From Talpa occidentalis (lineage: Eukaryota > Chordata > Mammalia > Eulipotyphla > Talpidae), in NCBI RefSeq assembly GCF_014898055.3, contig NW_026555331.1, forward strand, positions 95,564,684 to 95,628,683: DNA of 64,000 bases. The letters are read 5' to 3'. Within the stretch, counting starts at the first letter, position 1. Each line of letters opens with the position of its first letter. Below are positions 1 to 10,240 of the stretch, one piece after another. The position numbers were made by a program, and so were the translations under genes. The notes beneath the pieces were generated by a model. That model was not told the origin of the DNA. It made no database searches and saw only the letters and a list, made by a program, of their open reading frames with translations.

Positions 1-1139
1 TGTAAAGTTGTGTAGAGCTGCAGAGTGAAAACACAGAGAAGGGGTGGGATCCCTACATGACCCTGCAAAAGAATTTTACCAATGGAAGAGAAGACTACAG
101 AAAAGGAGGAGCTTGGTATACAAATTGCCTGAAATTTCAGAGTTGGACTTCATCAGTTGTCTCTGAGCTGCAGCAGCCAGGCACATTCTATAGCAACTAC
201 ACACTCTCTCTGCCACTTCATTTCCTGAATCTAGTCCACATTCGGGTTTAATTTAAATGAAAATACACTGCTGTTCATTTGATTTGCATTCTGACTGTTG
301 TACTCTCGTCAGATTTTAGAGTATTTAAGGTGGGAAGAAGGAGGTCTTCCCAGATAATAAGAGGAGTTCACATAAGTTTAAATAATGTAGGATTTGCAGG
401 AAACCCCTAGTTAGTTACATGCTTTGTTTCTTAAGGAGCAAACCAATATTTTCTTTCTTTAAAGTACAAGGCATGGAGCTAAAATCTGCCCCCTGGATAC
501 ACTTAAATAATGCAACTTTGATCTGCCTGAACTGCTGAGCTGCTAGGTAAATTATTGCCAGGGGTTCTGTGATGAGAATAATGAGCATAGCTCTGTCTGC
601 ATTAAAGTAACTAATATCAATTTTCATCTTTAAAATATGTCACAAGCATTAACATTCATTGCATCATTTTACATAAAAGAAAGTCTTTTCTGACAGATCA
701 CTATTTAGCACATTGAAAATAATTTTTACGAGGTATTTCATTTGCTGCAGAGCATAGTTTCTACCCTGCATTTACTAAATATTTTGTTCATTACTTCTTT
801 GATTCTGTTGTGTAAGAAACATTGTACTTTTCTGAACTTCTTTATCCACGGCTGGAACAGATGTTCCATTACTTGATATTAGGCCATTGATCTCTATCCT
901 TAAAAAAATCCTGGAATTCCATCTGATTTATGCGACATTTTGATTGGAATAATTACATATTCTGCATCACTTTTTCAATCATAAATTGTTTTGTCTTTTG
1001 TGTGGTTACTGAAATGATCTCTAGAGCATGAATATTTTGTATCTCTCTTATTTATAAACTTTTTCCCATTGTAACTGCTATTCATGTATCTCTATTTATG
1101 TGTATGTGTGTGAATGTTTAAGTTCTTTCACAGTGGCAC
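1..1139. other. Unassigned A+T-rich single-copy DNA
   Basis: I recognise no gene, RNA gene or repeat family here. The longest open frames are 64-70 codons and show no family motif, which is expected by chance. The composition is A+T-rich and without CpG clusters, as in intergenic or intronic DNA. Confidence 0.5.
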
Positions 1140-1305
1140 TTTGGTATTTTATTATGGGGGTGGGAAGGCTATTCTGTGTGTTTAGTAGTATCCCTGATTT
1201 CTAGATCCCACTGGAAGCCAGTAGTAACCCCCAGTTATAGCCAAAAAAAAAAAAAAATGTTGCCTAACATTGACAAATATCTCCTGGGAGCTGAAAGCAC
1301 TGCCA
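1140..1305 (+). mobile_element. hAT-type non-autonomous DNA transposon fragment (MER class)
   Basis: The stretch with GTTTAGTAGTATCCCTG, then a GCCAGTAGTAACCCCCAG segment and GACAAATATCTCCTGGG, follows the internal sequence of an old mammal-wide hAT MITE. An A-run at about 1243-1257 interrupts it. The same family appears more completely at 5425-5670. Only the middle and right part is present. I do not assign an exact MER number. Confidence 0.5.
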
Positions 1306-1540
1306 ATTAAAAAGCACTGATTATCTATATATTTATCTATCTCACTATAAAAAGAAAGCAAAAATAAGAACAGAGTGCTAATTAGTTAATGATGCTAGGG
1401 ATTTGGGGGCTTTATTTGGGGGGGGATTTGTACTGTGGTTTTGTTTTTTCAAATAACTGTTTCTTTATTTAGAGAAATAGACTAAAATATCCCTAGATGA
1501 AATGATATAATGTCTGGATTAAACTTCAAAAATAACACGA

Positions 1541-1817
1541 GGGCCTCCCTGGTGGTGCAGGGGTTAAAGTCAGCTCTATCAAACTATTGCCAGCCATTGC
1601 AGCACGAGTACCATTACCAGGCAGGGAGCTGACCCACATGGTGCAGCAGACCTCTCTGACCCACCTGCTGCTCCCCTCAGCAGTGTTATCCAGTAGATCT
1701 GCCAGTTCTGCTCCCCACTCTGACTCTGGTGAATCCTCTCACACCGTGCACCTCTGACCTATACCCCATTTCTTTTAAATAAATAAAAATAAAGCTAAAA
1801 ATATTTAAAAAAAACAA
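1541..1817 (+). mobile_element. tRNA-derived SINE, older lineage
   Basis: It begins GGGCCTCCCTGGTGG with a Pol III A-box-like segment and has the family's CAGCAGACCTCTC and CTCAGCAGTGT blocks. The tail is TAAATAAATAAAAATAAAG with A-runs. The B box is eroded (CACGAGTACCATTACC in place of GGTTCGATCCC). The GTTAA head, CAGCAGACC and TGCACCTCTGACC put it in the older of the two lineages seen here. The flanking duplication is weak (about 9 of 12 positions), so the insertion is old. Confidence 0.85.
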
Positions 1818-2602
1818 AAAAATCATACGGAAAGGGGTATTTGAGAGTATGGGTGGGGTAAGATTGGTAATGGGTTGATGACTATTGGGACTGTGTGTAT
1901 AGATGTAGTTATAGATATAGATATAATATATATTCTATTTTATTTATTCATATTAATATTCAAAGTTTTAATAAGCAAAATTATAAAAGCCAGAGTCAAA
2001 AATCAATTTATTGTGTACATACTTCCTAATAATAATCAAGTCCCTATTCTGAGATTGTATGTATTCATATATTCTAAAATCTTTCTAGAAAATAATGTTT
2101 CAGTTTATTCTATGCACCTGGAAATTAAATAGTAGATCCCTCTAAAATACTAACTACAAAGAAAATATGATTTTGCTTATCAGGTGATTTGATATTAATC
2201 ACATGACCTAAGCTAATATTGACCATCAATGCCTAAAGGAATTAAGAGGGTCAATGTAATCTAATTTATTTCCTATTATTATTTCTTTTATGTGTGTCAG
2301 GAAGAGGAGATATTTTAACTTTCAGTTTAATTATTAGGTTGGCTAATCAAATGAGTCAAATTAACTCATAACAGTAAAATCTGCTCTAACCCAAGTATTT
2401 TATAGGCTCAACCTTAGGAACTCACCTGAGCAGAAGCAAAATTAAGAATGAAGGCAGTTTAATTTGTGCATGCGGACAGGAAAAATACAGAATTCCTAAG
2501 GACAATATATATTGCAGGGCAAAATTACAAAACAGCTTTGATAGGCTACAAATAATAAATTTAAATTTAACAGTATTCTCATTGAAAAACTACTTCATTA
2601 TG
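1818..2602. other. Unassigned A+T-rich DNA
   Basis: Nothing is recognisable apart from short TA-rich runs (about 1910-1935). The 85-codon frame at 1875-2132 is low-complexity Ile/Phe/Tyr and carries no domain signature. Confidence 0.5.
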
Positions 2603-2921
2603 AAGAACCACAAGTCCTCCCTGGTGGCGCAAGGGGTTAAGATGCAATCTATAAAGCTATCTGCAGCCACTGCAACACAAGTTCGATCCCTGGGTAGGGA
2701 GCTACATGCGCAGCAGACCTCTCCTGGCTCACCCGCTGCTCCCCTCAGCAGTGTATTTCAGTCAATCGGCCTGTTCTTTTCCCCACTGTCTCTGGTGAAT
2801 CCTCTCACCTCCCATACCTCTGACCTGTACCCCAGTTCTTGTATGCATAATCTTTTTTTAAAAAAAGAGCAAAAAATTCTTAGCAAAATCAAGGATTTGT
2901 GTTTAAAAAAAAGAACCACAA
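2603..2921 (+). mobile_element. tRNA-derived SINE with extra 3' sequence and perfect TSD
   Basis: The 11-bp target-site duplication AAGAACCACAA lies at 2603-2613 and again at 2911-2921. The SINE body runs from TCCTCCCTGGTGGCGCAAGG at 2615, through the B box GTTCGATCCCTGG, to a TCTTTTTTTAAAAAAA tail ending near 2866. About 44 further bases (2867-2910) lie between this first tail and the duplication, and they end in a second A-run. The insertion therefore carries non-SINE sequence at its 3' end. This is what a Pol III transcript reading past its first terminator at the source locus would leave. Confidence 0.9.
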
Positions 2922-3029
2922 ACTGTAATAATCTGAAAAGATGGTAGGTGTAGATGTTTATATCACAATTGATTATGGATATATTCCCCTGAGCAAGGTA
3001 TGTCTTTTCTCATCTCCAGTCCTATGTAT

Positions 3030-3230
3030 GCATACATTTCTCTTGCTTGGGACGTCCTTTTTTCCCCTGTTCCTCAATTCCTTCTTCATTGGCTAATACC
3101 TATTTTTCCATCAAAACTCACTTTCGATGCACTAGGACTAAGAAAACTTCCCTTGCCCTCAACCCCCTCAAATTTGGATTCAGCAACCCAGTTCTATGCC
3201 CCAGAGCAGCAAGTTGCCTAACGGCTTCAC
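3030..3230 (+). mobile_element. L2-type LINE fragment
   Basis: The pyrimidine-rich text with GGACGTCCTTTTTTCCCC, then ATCAAAACTCACTTTCGATG and a block resembling the AAGCCTTCCCTGACC segment, follows the 3' region of mammalian L2. It is heavily diverged. Two overlapping open frames here (64 and 73 codons) are by-products. Confidence 0.45.
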
Positions 3231-3344
3231 AAGCTTCATGATAGAACTATTTTTTTTTGTTTGTTTTGAATATTGTTGAGCAAGTGGATCAATTATCTCA
3301 GAAATACAGAAAAAAACTATCCTTTCACATATAAAAGGATTAGT

Positions 3345-3860
3345 TAATATTTGTGGTAGGCAATTGCTAAAATTGCCCTTAATAACACTCTCCTTACAGT
3401 ATTCGCAAAGTAATCCCCTCACCTTGGTTGTGGGATAGACTCAGTGACTAACTTCCAAAGAACATAATATAGTAAAATGATGAGATGTGACTTCTATGAT
3501 TACGTTTCCATAAGACTATGACTTCCATCTGACTTGCCTGCTTTAGCTCTCTCATTTGCTTTGATGGAAGCCAACTACCACGGTACAAGCTTTCTTATAG
3601 GGGAATTGATATATCTCACCAAGTAGGAACTGTGGGTCTCAGTCAAACAACACATGAGAACTTAAATTTTATCAGCAACCACATGAGTGAACATAGGAGC
3701 AAATCTCTTACAGCCAATACTCCAGATGAGACTACAGCCCAGCTTTAAAGCCTAAGTGCAACTTCACAAGAGACTGAACCATTGGCACCCACAGAAACTA
3801 TGAGGTAATAAATGTTATTTTAACTAAGTTTTGGGATAATTTGTTATATAGCCATAGATA
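3345..3860 (+). mobile_element. MLT1-type LTR (ERVL-MaLR), solo, old
   Basis: Diagnostic blocks occur in order: GACTTGCCTGCTTTAGCTCT, GATGGAAGCCAACTACCA, a CAACCACATGAGTGAACAT block, CCAGATGAGACTACAGCCC, CCCACAGAAACTATGAG, AATAAATG and finally AAGTTTTGGGATAATTTGTT. This is the MaLR LTR signature, with the AATAAA poly(A) signal near 3807. No internal retroviral or MaLR sequence flanks it. Divergence is high, as expected for a repeat shared across placental mammals. Confidence 0.8.
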
Positions 3861-4036
3861 ATTAATCCAAAAATATGTGTTTGAAATGAAGAGATGGTAA
3901 TTAAGCCATTAATTCTATGAATAATACTAGGCCATAAAATCATCAGATGTGGAACCATTAAAAAAAGTGACCTTTGTTCTTTGGGTAAGCTTTTTTTTCC
4001 AGTCCTTAGCTGAAACAGCCATCTGGTGCCATTATT

Positions 4037-4374
4037 AAAAATCAAATAATTGGGCCTCCCCGGTGGCACAGCAGTTGAGCGCTGGGTTGCGAAGCTGCCC
4101 ACAGCCTCTGCAGTGCCAGTTCGATCCTGGGCTGCTCCCTGGCCACTGGAGGAGGGTCCCACATGGTGCGCAGACCTCTCCTGCCGCCCGCTGCTCCCCT
4201 CAGCAGTGTACTTCGGTCCTTCTGCCTGCTCTGCTCCCTGCTCTGGCTCTGGTGAATTCTCTCACCCTCCCGCACTTCTGACTGTACCCAGTGCTTCTAT
4301 GTATGTATGTATAAATCAATCAATCAATCAATCAATCAATCTTTTAAAAAATAAATAAATAAAAATCAAATAAT
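4037..4374 (+). mobile_element. tRNA-derived SINE, younger lineage, perfect 14-bp TSD
   Basis: The duplication AAAAATCAAATAAT is exact at 4037-4050 and 4361-4374. The body starts TGGGCCTCCCCGGTGGC, has the Pol III A box (GGTGGCACAGCAGTTGAGC) and B box (GTTCGATCCTGG), and carries the younger lineage's GTACTTCGGTCC and CTGACTGTACCCAGTGC blocks. The tail has grown into an (AATC)n microsatellite at about 4310-4341. The open frames across it are not genes. Confidence 0.95.
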
Positions 4375-4489
4375 GATATTACAATTGTGAGTATTGGTCA
4401 GATATACAAAAAAAGTAATTTTAATGCTCTAAATATTTTTGTTTATCATATAACTCCTGACATATGAATCAGAAAATCTTAATTTGAAA

Positions 4490-4640
4490 CTTATTTCTAC
4501 CATTTCAATCTATATAAACTTGGACATAATTCCTGAAACTTTAAAGTCAACTCTTCATCTGTAAAGCATGAGCAAATTTACCTGCCTCACAGAGGAATGA
4601 AAAAAAATATTAAAGTGTTTAATGTAAAACTTGGCAAAGA
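4490..4640 (-). mobile_element. MIR SINE fragment
   Basis: The pattern (AAACTTGGACATAATTCCTG, then CTTCATCTGTAAAGCATGAG, then CCTGCCTCACAGAGGAATGA) matches the reverse complement of the MIR core, usually read as TTACTTAACCTCTCTGAGCC..CATCTGTAAAATGGGG. It is strongly diverged. Confidence 0.6.
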
Positions 4641-5424
4641 AGAAATGTGGGGAAAATAGTCATTGAGTAAGATTTAATGACTAAGAATACTGTTTCTCAC
4701 TAAAATTTTTGAATTAAAAAATGAGGTTTAGAGAACTCTCAAATAAATGCAATTGCCCTATTTAAGGTAGAGAACAAAAGTTAAGAAAAAGGAGATTAGT
4801 TCAGCCTGAAGATAAGAAATAATGGGTAAATGTCATTTGGCTAAAAGTTAGCATGACAAATTAGATTTTTTTTCCTTTGATGGGGAAGAATAAGAACAAA
4901 TATAAACAAAATTTATTGGTTGAATGCAATGATGAACTATATCTGCTCCTCCATGGATTTAAACTATTTTCAGAGAATTTTAGGTAATAAGACAGGCCTT
5001 AAAAACTGGAAAAGTGTCTGACTGTTACTAGTTTAGGATAAAAACTGCCATACAGTCTTCATCCATAAAAATTATTAAAGAAGATGGTTAACATCTTTCA
5101 TTCATTTCATATCAAGATATGTTCAACCCAGAATTTTTCAAAGATGAAATAACCCCAAAATTACAAAGGGAAATGAGACAAATTTCCTGCGTCGAATTCC
5201 ACTAGAAGAGTTCACCTTAACCTGATCTTCTGGTATGATTGTCTACCTCCCTCACCACCTTTATAATTTACCTTTTATTTTTCTTTTGTTGAAATATTTT
5301 TGGTTTAATTTGCAAAATAAATTTTCCTTTTGCTATATCCTGGCTCAAAATAAGTAACATTAATTTAGATAACACTACTCATAATGCCCCATGTAGCCTG
5401 ACATAAATCCCAAGTAGAAATTCC
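4641..5424. other. Unassigned DNA
   Basis: A+T-rich single-copy sequence with no recognisable repeat family and no open frame of note. Confidence 0.5.
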
Positions 5425-5670
5425 AAATCCAGTGGATATATTTCTAGATAGAGCTGCTCAATCTCGGCACTTTTGTCATGTTGCTCTATCAATAGATAAT
5501 CCTTTATTGTGGCGTTGTCCTGTACATTGTATGATGTTTAGCAATATCCCTGGACTATACCTACTAAATGAACAGTCTCTCCCTCACTCAGCTAAAACCA
5601 AAACTGTCTGCAGACATTGGCAAATGTCCTCTAGTGGACAAAATTACCCTTGGTTATAAACTACTGGTTT
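5425..5670 (+). mobile_element. hAT-type non-autonomous DNA transposon (MER class)
   Basis: Blocks in order: GCTCAATCTCGGCACTTTTG, GATAATCCTTTATTGTGG, CTGTCCTGTACATTGTATGA with GTTTAGCAATATCCCTGG, and near the right end CAGACATTGGCAAATGTCC. This is the well-known placental-mammal hAT MITE that starts near TTCTCAACCTCGGCACTATTG. Nearly the whole element is present. Divergence is high. No transposase is encoded. Confidence 0.7.
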
Positions 5671-5984
5671 AGGCAAATTCTCCAGTAAACTTAAAAAAAA
5701 AAATCCCAGCAAACTGTCTGGTAAGGAAAACCTCACATGCAGGTTAGGACAGTGGGGACAAAGCTTCTATCTGATTGTATAAACTAGGGAGCATCTACAA
5801 ACTACCTTGAGTAGTAGGAATTGATGTCCTCACTCTCAGCATTCAGCCCACACAAAGCCCCTAAGCTAAATCTGACCAAGGCAGGCAGCATATGCAATAT
5901 CCTGTTCACAGTAGTGGGTGGGGGCTGGGATTAGTTTTGTTCTATACGTCTGATTGTTGTTCTAAAACAACGTTTTATCTGAGA
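5671..5984. other. Unassigned DNA
   Basis: No recognisable gene or repeat. Confidence 0.45.
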
Positions 5985-6125
5985 GCTTGTTGAATGTGCA
6001 CATTCTGAGTCTGACATCAGACATGAATCAGAATCCCTTAGGGTGGAACCAAGGAAACTGTGTTTAACAAGCTCACCAACTTTTTCTTATGCATGTGAAA
6101 GTTTGATATTCACTGTTCTAGAACA
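5985..6125 (+). mobile_element. MER5-like hAT MITE
   Basis: The segments GAGAGCTTGTTGAATGTGCA, then ATGAATCAGAATCCCTTAGG, then GGAAACTGTGTTTAACAAGC and AAAGTTTGATATTCACTG follow the MER5 (Charlie-derived) consensus. The left terminal repeat is missing. Confidence 0.6.
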
Positions 6126-6473
6126 CACATTTGCTCTCCTAACTATGGGCTACCTCTATAGTCCCCATCACAGTTGCCTAGTTTATTTAACTAAGTCTTT
6201 GTTCTAGATTCTTCTAATTTGTACCATCAGATGGAAGGCCTGCCTGAAAGTTCAGCCCAATTGACCAAAACCCAAACCCATTTCCTTCTATATTTATTTC
6301 TCTCTAAGGAATAGATGTGCTCAGTGTCCCCTAGTGCCTAATTCTTGGTTCCATAGACATGACCACCTAGAATCACAAAAATAGCTGCCTTACAGTGATA
6401 TCAGCTCTCACTAGAAATTTTGGCAGTCATCTGATTTCTCAGATATTAGTGTTGATCCTGATTGAAAATACTT
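6126..6473. other. Unassigned DNA
   Basis: No recognisable gene or repeat. Confidence 0.45.
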
Positions 6474-6773
6474 TGATTACTGTGGTTTTTTTTTTTTTTA
6501 GATTTTATTTATTTATACAAGAGCTGGGGTACAGGCCAGAGGCGTGGGAGGGTGAGATAATTCACCAGAGACAGAGCAAGGAGCAGAACCTGCAGAGGAC
6601 TGAAGTACACTGGTGAGGGGAGCAGCGGACAAGGCAGGAGAGGTCCACCTTGCCATGTGGACATCTCCCTGGCTGGCCGGGAATCGAACCAGCTCTGCAG
6701 AGGCTGCGGACAGCTTCACAGCGCTGCGCTCAACCCTCTGTGCCACTGGGGAGGCCCTGATTACTGCGGTTTT
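6474..6773 (-). mobile_element. tRNA-derived SINE, reverse strand, 16-bp TSD
   Basis: Flanked by TGATTACTGTGGTTTT (6474-6489) and TGATTACTGCGGTTTT (6758-6773), one mismatch in 16. The tail is the T-run on the left and the tRNA-like head (GGGCCTCCC reversed) is at about 6757. The CTGGGGTACAGGCCAGAGG block and CCGGGAATCGAACC (reverse of the B box) are clear. It mostly follows the older lineage. Confidence 0.93.
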
Positions 6774-7479
6774 GACTGTTATCCACCAGCCCCAGGAGCA
6801 TCTCACAGCCAGGTCAGTATCCTCGCCTTGGTAACATGCTCTTGTGAATTGCTCTTTTCTGAGGAGTGCCTTAGCCTAGTACCCACAGGCTTCATGACCA
6901 AGCCTCGGTCAGCTGTGACCTTGCATCATCACCTTCAGAGACTTGGGCTCGGAGTTTGCAGTTTTCTAGTTTGTCAGTAAAGTATAAAATAAAAAAGATT
7001 TAACAGATTTGACTCAACACCCCCAGAGTCTTTTCTGGGAGACATATTTGTTGCAAAAATTTCTAGTTTCAATTCAACATTTTTATTGAAGAAATTCACT
7101 TCTGAAGTAGGTCCCACAGCAACAGTGTAGCTGGGATAAAAGGAATGAGATAGGGAATGTGGGAAATGAATTTGACTACATTGATTGGAAAGGTAGACAG
7201 GAGCAGACTGCAACAGACTGCAATGCTCTTTGTAGGTTTAGAAATTTGGACATTATCTGGTAACAACGGAGAGCCATGGAAGGATGAGTGTATGTGTGTG
7301 TTTGTTTTCATTTTCACAAAGTGAAAACACCGTAGCTTGCACCTAGGTAAAGTGATAGAAAATTTCTAGAACCCAGAAGTTCTGCTCCCTTCTTTTCCTG
7401 ATAGCTTCTTCCTTCCTCCTCCCTAAAATAAAACACTCTCTGGTTTTCTGACACAAGTTAAGAGTTTTGCCTGTTTTAG
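6774..7479. other. Unassigned DNA
   Basis: No repeat family is recognised. Several 70-100-codon frames exist on both strands but show no domain, and some extend out of the neighbouring SINE. Confidence 0.45.
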
Positions 7480-7760
7480 AATCTGATATTTTAAAAAACA
7501 TGACCTTTAAAATCACTATGAAGTACTGCATTGCATGAATACTCCACAATTTAAATATCCAGTCTAGACTGGGTTGACTCCAATTTTTTGGTTCTTATGA
7601 ATAATGCTGCTATAAACATTGCTGTACCTGTCTTTTGATGCATATGGGCATAATTTTTTATTGGATATAACTAGTTGTAAAATGGTTAATTATATATGTT
7701 CAATTTTAGTCAATAATACCAAAGAGTTTTCCAAAGTGATTTCCCTTGGTCCTCACAGGT
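7480..7760 (-). mobile_element. Old L1 ORF2 3' fragment
   Basis: GAATAATGCTGCTATAAACATTG, then a degenerate CATATGGGCATAATTTTTTATTG and CCAAAGAGTTTTCCAAAGTG read as the reverse complement of the end of L1 ORF2. The same part of the young element at 21,593-27,931 allows the comparison within this window. Confidence 0.65.
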
Positions 7761-8429
7761 TTTAAATAGGAGAACAAGACCAACACTATTTTTCAGGACA
7801 CTGAATCTGGCTGCAATGTATCCAATAGTTTGGATGTGGTTCTACTGGTACACAGGGAAGAGGCCTGGTGAAAAAGAATAAGATCCTGAACGTGAAAGCG
7901 AGAGCAAAGACTAGGACAGAGGGACTGTGACAAATACTGTGGAGTTAGGTTGGCAGGTGATTGGAAATGAAGCCAAAAGTGAAAATGAAATTTTAAAGCT
8001 GGGTTACTGAGGAGAATGAGGTGTCTGGTTAATCCGGGTTGGCAGAGTTGAGAGTTTAATGATTAGGCTGAGTTAGGATGAAGTTAGGGTGCCACTGGGT
8101 TCCAAGAGAAAGTGTCAAAGAGACGACTGGAATGAGAGCTCAAGAAATAATCCAGTATCTGAAAACAATTCCAGTAGGGTGCTTTCCTGTAATGTTAAAA
8201 TGGTAGAAACCCCTAGTTTCGACCCTCAAATAGCACTAAGACTTTCACTGTTACCAAATGTCATCTAATCATGCCCCTAGATTTTTAAAATCTCCCTACT
8301 TCAGTAGCTCCCAAGTAGTATAGTAGTATGAACTATTGTAAAGATATTTGTATAAGTTTGTAAAATACATGCCCTGTATTTTATATAGAACCATAAACAA
8401 TAAATGTCTTTTAACCTTGCTTCTTCTTT
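7761..8429. other. Unassigned DNA, purine-rich in part
   Basis: About 7830-8160 is G/A-rich and vaguely like the upstream part of an ancient L2-type element, but I cannot align it convincingly. No gene is seen. Confidence 0.4.
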
Positions 8430-8770
8430 TATTACCCCTAGTTACTAGCTTATTTCAAGTTTTCATCATCATTTGCCTAAACTACTGTCATACCTTAATA
8501 GATATCTTCTTGCCTAGCATTCTCATCATCCCTAAATTCACTCTCCACACTGAAATCCAGAATGATCTTTTTAAAATGCTTATCTGAACATCTCATTTTA
8601 ACTTGTCAGCTGTTCCTTTTAATTGCAGAACAAACACGTACCTTACAAGCCAACCATCCTATTTCTTTACATTCTCTTATAGTTGATGCTTCTGTAGTAG
8701 TTTCTTGTGCTCACCACTCAATTTAATGCTCTCATCCCTTTTGTTCCTATAAATAAGTCTTTTCAAATTT
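8430..8770 (+). mobile_element. Ancient L2-type LINE fragment
   Basis: The text around CCAGAATGATCTTTTTAAAA followed by pyrimidine-rich lines matches the L2 pattern (AGAGTGATCTTTTTAAAA..CACTCCCCTGCTTAAAA). It is strongly diverged and the assignment is tentative. Confidence 0.35.
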
Positions 8771-9169
8771 TAACATTTTGTTTTCTGAAGATTTGCATAA
8801 AATACAGACTTAATTAAACAATGAGAAAGGAAGATGAGACTGACTGAGGCAAAAGGCAATTTTTCTGGACATGTGGGAGATGACGCTCTAAGAGCTACAT
8901 CCCATCATTTAAATACTATAAGGACACTGATTTTCATCTCTATAAAATCAAGTGATTTACATTTCTAACTCCAACACAGAGTAAAATATTTTGAGATAAG
9001 GAAAATAATTTAAAATATAAACATTTTAACATTATAATGTTATAAACATAACAAAGTTATAAAATATTAAAATAATAGAAGAAAGAATATATGCAGACAC
9101 TCAAGAATATATGAGACTTGAAAAAGAATACTGCTTTAAATTTTTGAATTTTCTGAAATAATCTTTTTT
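8771..9169. other. Unassigned A/T-rich DNA
   Basis: Very A+T-rich (about 8990-9090 is runs of TATAA and AAAT). No gene or family recognised. Confidence 0.45.
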
Positions 9170-9960
9170 TAATGTGGTCTAAGTGTTTATCTATCAATTA
9201 ATTGAATTAATATTGGTTTACAACACTGTTTATGATTTAGGGGACTAGGATCACACATCATCAGATTTATATTACTATCCCACCCCCACCATCAAAGCAC
9301 CCATAGTCCTTTACCCTTGGCCATTGGGTCCCCTCCCCCCTTCTTTCCCACTCCTACCCACCCAACAAGTGTCCTTATTAATGCTCCCATGGCATTAACA
9401 AGAAAATTAAAATCATTACTTATTAAAACACAAGCTTATTTAAAAATTATTGAGCAGATACATATATTATTGTATTATGAAAAACATTCACATCATCACA
9501 TTTCTACCTTTTAAAAATTGGGACCATAACATGAAAAGAAAATGTTCCTGTTGCAAATCCTGCCAACAATTCATTAAATAAAAGAATAAAATTCATCTGC
9601 TCCCACCCCTCTTCCAATCTCATTCTCCAGAGATAACTACAGTTTATACTTTCTTGTGATGTGTTCCAACATTTTCTGCATTTATAAGCACATTTTGGTA
9701 GATATTGTGTGTGTGTGTGTACACACAATATTTAAATTTTTTCATACAGCTCGGATCATGCTATAAATATGATTTCTCAAATTACACGTAATTTACTTAA
9801 TGACCTATGTTGTACAATTTCCTATATCAGAAGATAAGAATTTATCTTATTCTTTTTAACCCTTGCACTGGATGTATTGAATGAAAGTAACATAACCTAT
9901 TCATCCAGTACTCTACTGATGGATACTTACATATATTGTTTCTTGATACTCTTCATTATA
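9170..9960 (-). mobile_element. Degenerate L1 3'UTR-type sequence
   Basis: TTGGTTTACAACACTGTTTATG followed by a C-rich stretch (CCCACCCCCACC, CCCCTCCCCCC) resembles the reverse complement of an old L1 3'UTR. Farther right, CCAGAGATAACTACAGTTTA and CAGTACTCTACTGATGGATA fit the same class. A short (GT)n lies at 9708-9720. It may be two or more fragments. Confidence 0.4.
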
Positions 9961-9968
9961 ATTACGGC

Positions 9969-10240
9969 AGGAGAACCATTTTTTTTAAAGATTTATTTAT
10001 TTATACAAACACTGGGTACAGTCAGAAGCACAGGATGGTGAGAGAATTCACCAGAGCCAGAGCGGGGAGCAGAACAGGCAGAAGGACGAAGTACACCGCT
10101 GAGGGGAGCGGCGGGCGGCAGGAGAGGTCTGCGCGCCATGTGGGACCCTCCTCCGGTGACCGGGGAGCAGAGGCTGCGGGCAGCTTTGCAAACCAGTGCT
10201 CAACTGCTGCGCCACTGGGGAGGCCCAGGAGAACCATTTT
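9969..10240 (-). mobile_element. tRNA-derived SINE, younger lineage, perfect 14-bp TSD
   Basis: AGGAGAACCATTTT occurs at 9969-9982 and 10,227-10,240. The poly(A)/(TAAA) tail is at the left as TTTTTTAAAGATTTATTTATT. The head ends in CCACTGGGGAGGCCC. A few bases around the B box are missing compared with sister copies. Low divergence and an exact duplication indicate a recent insertion. Confidence 0.95.
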
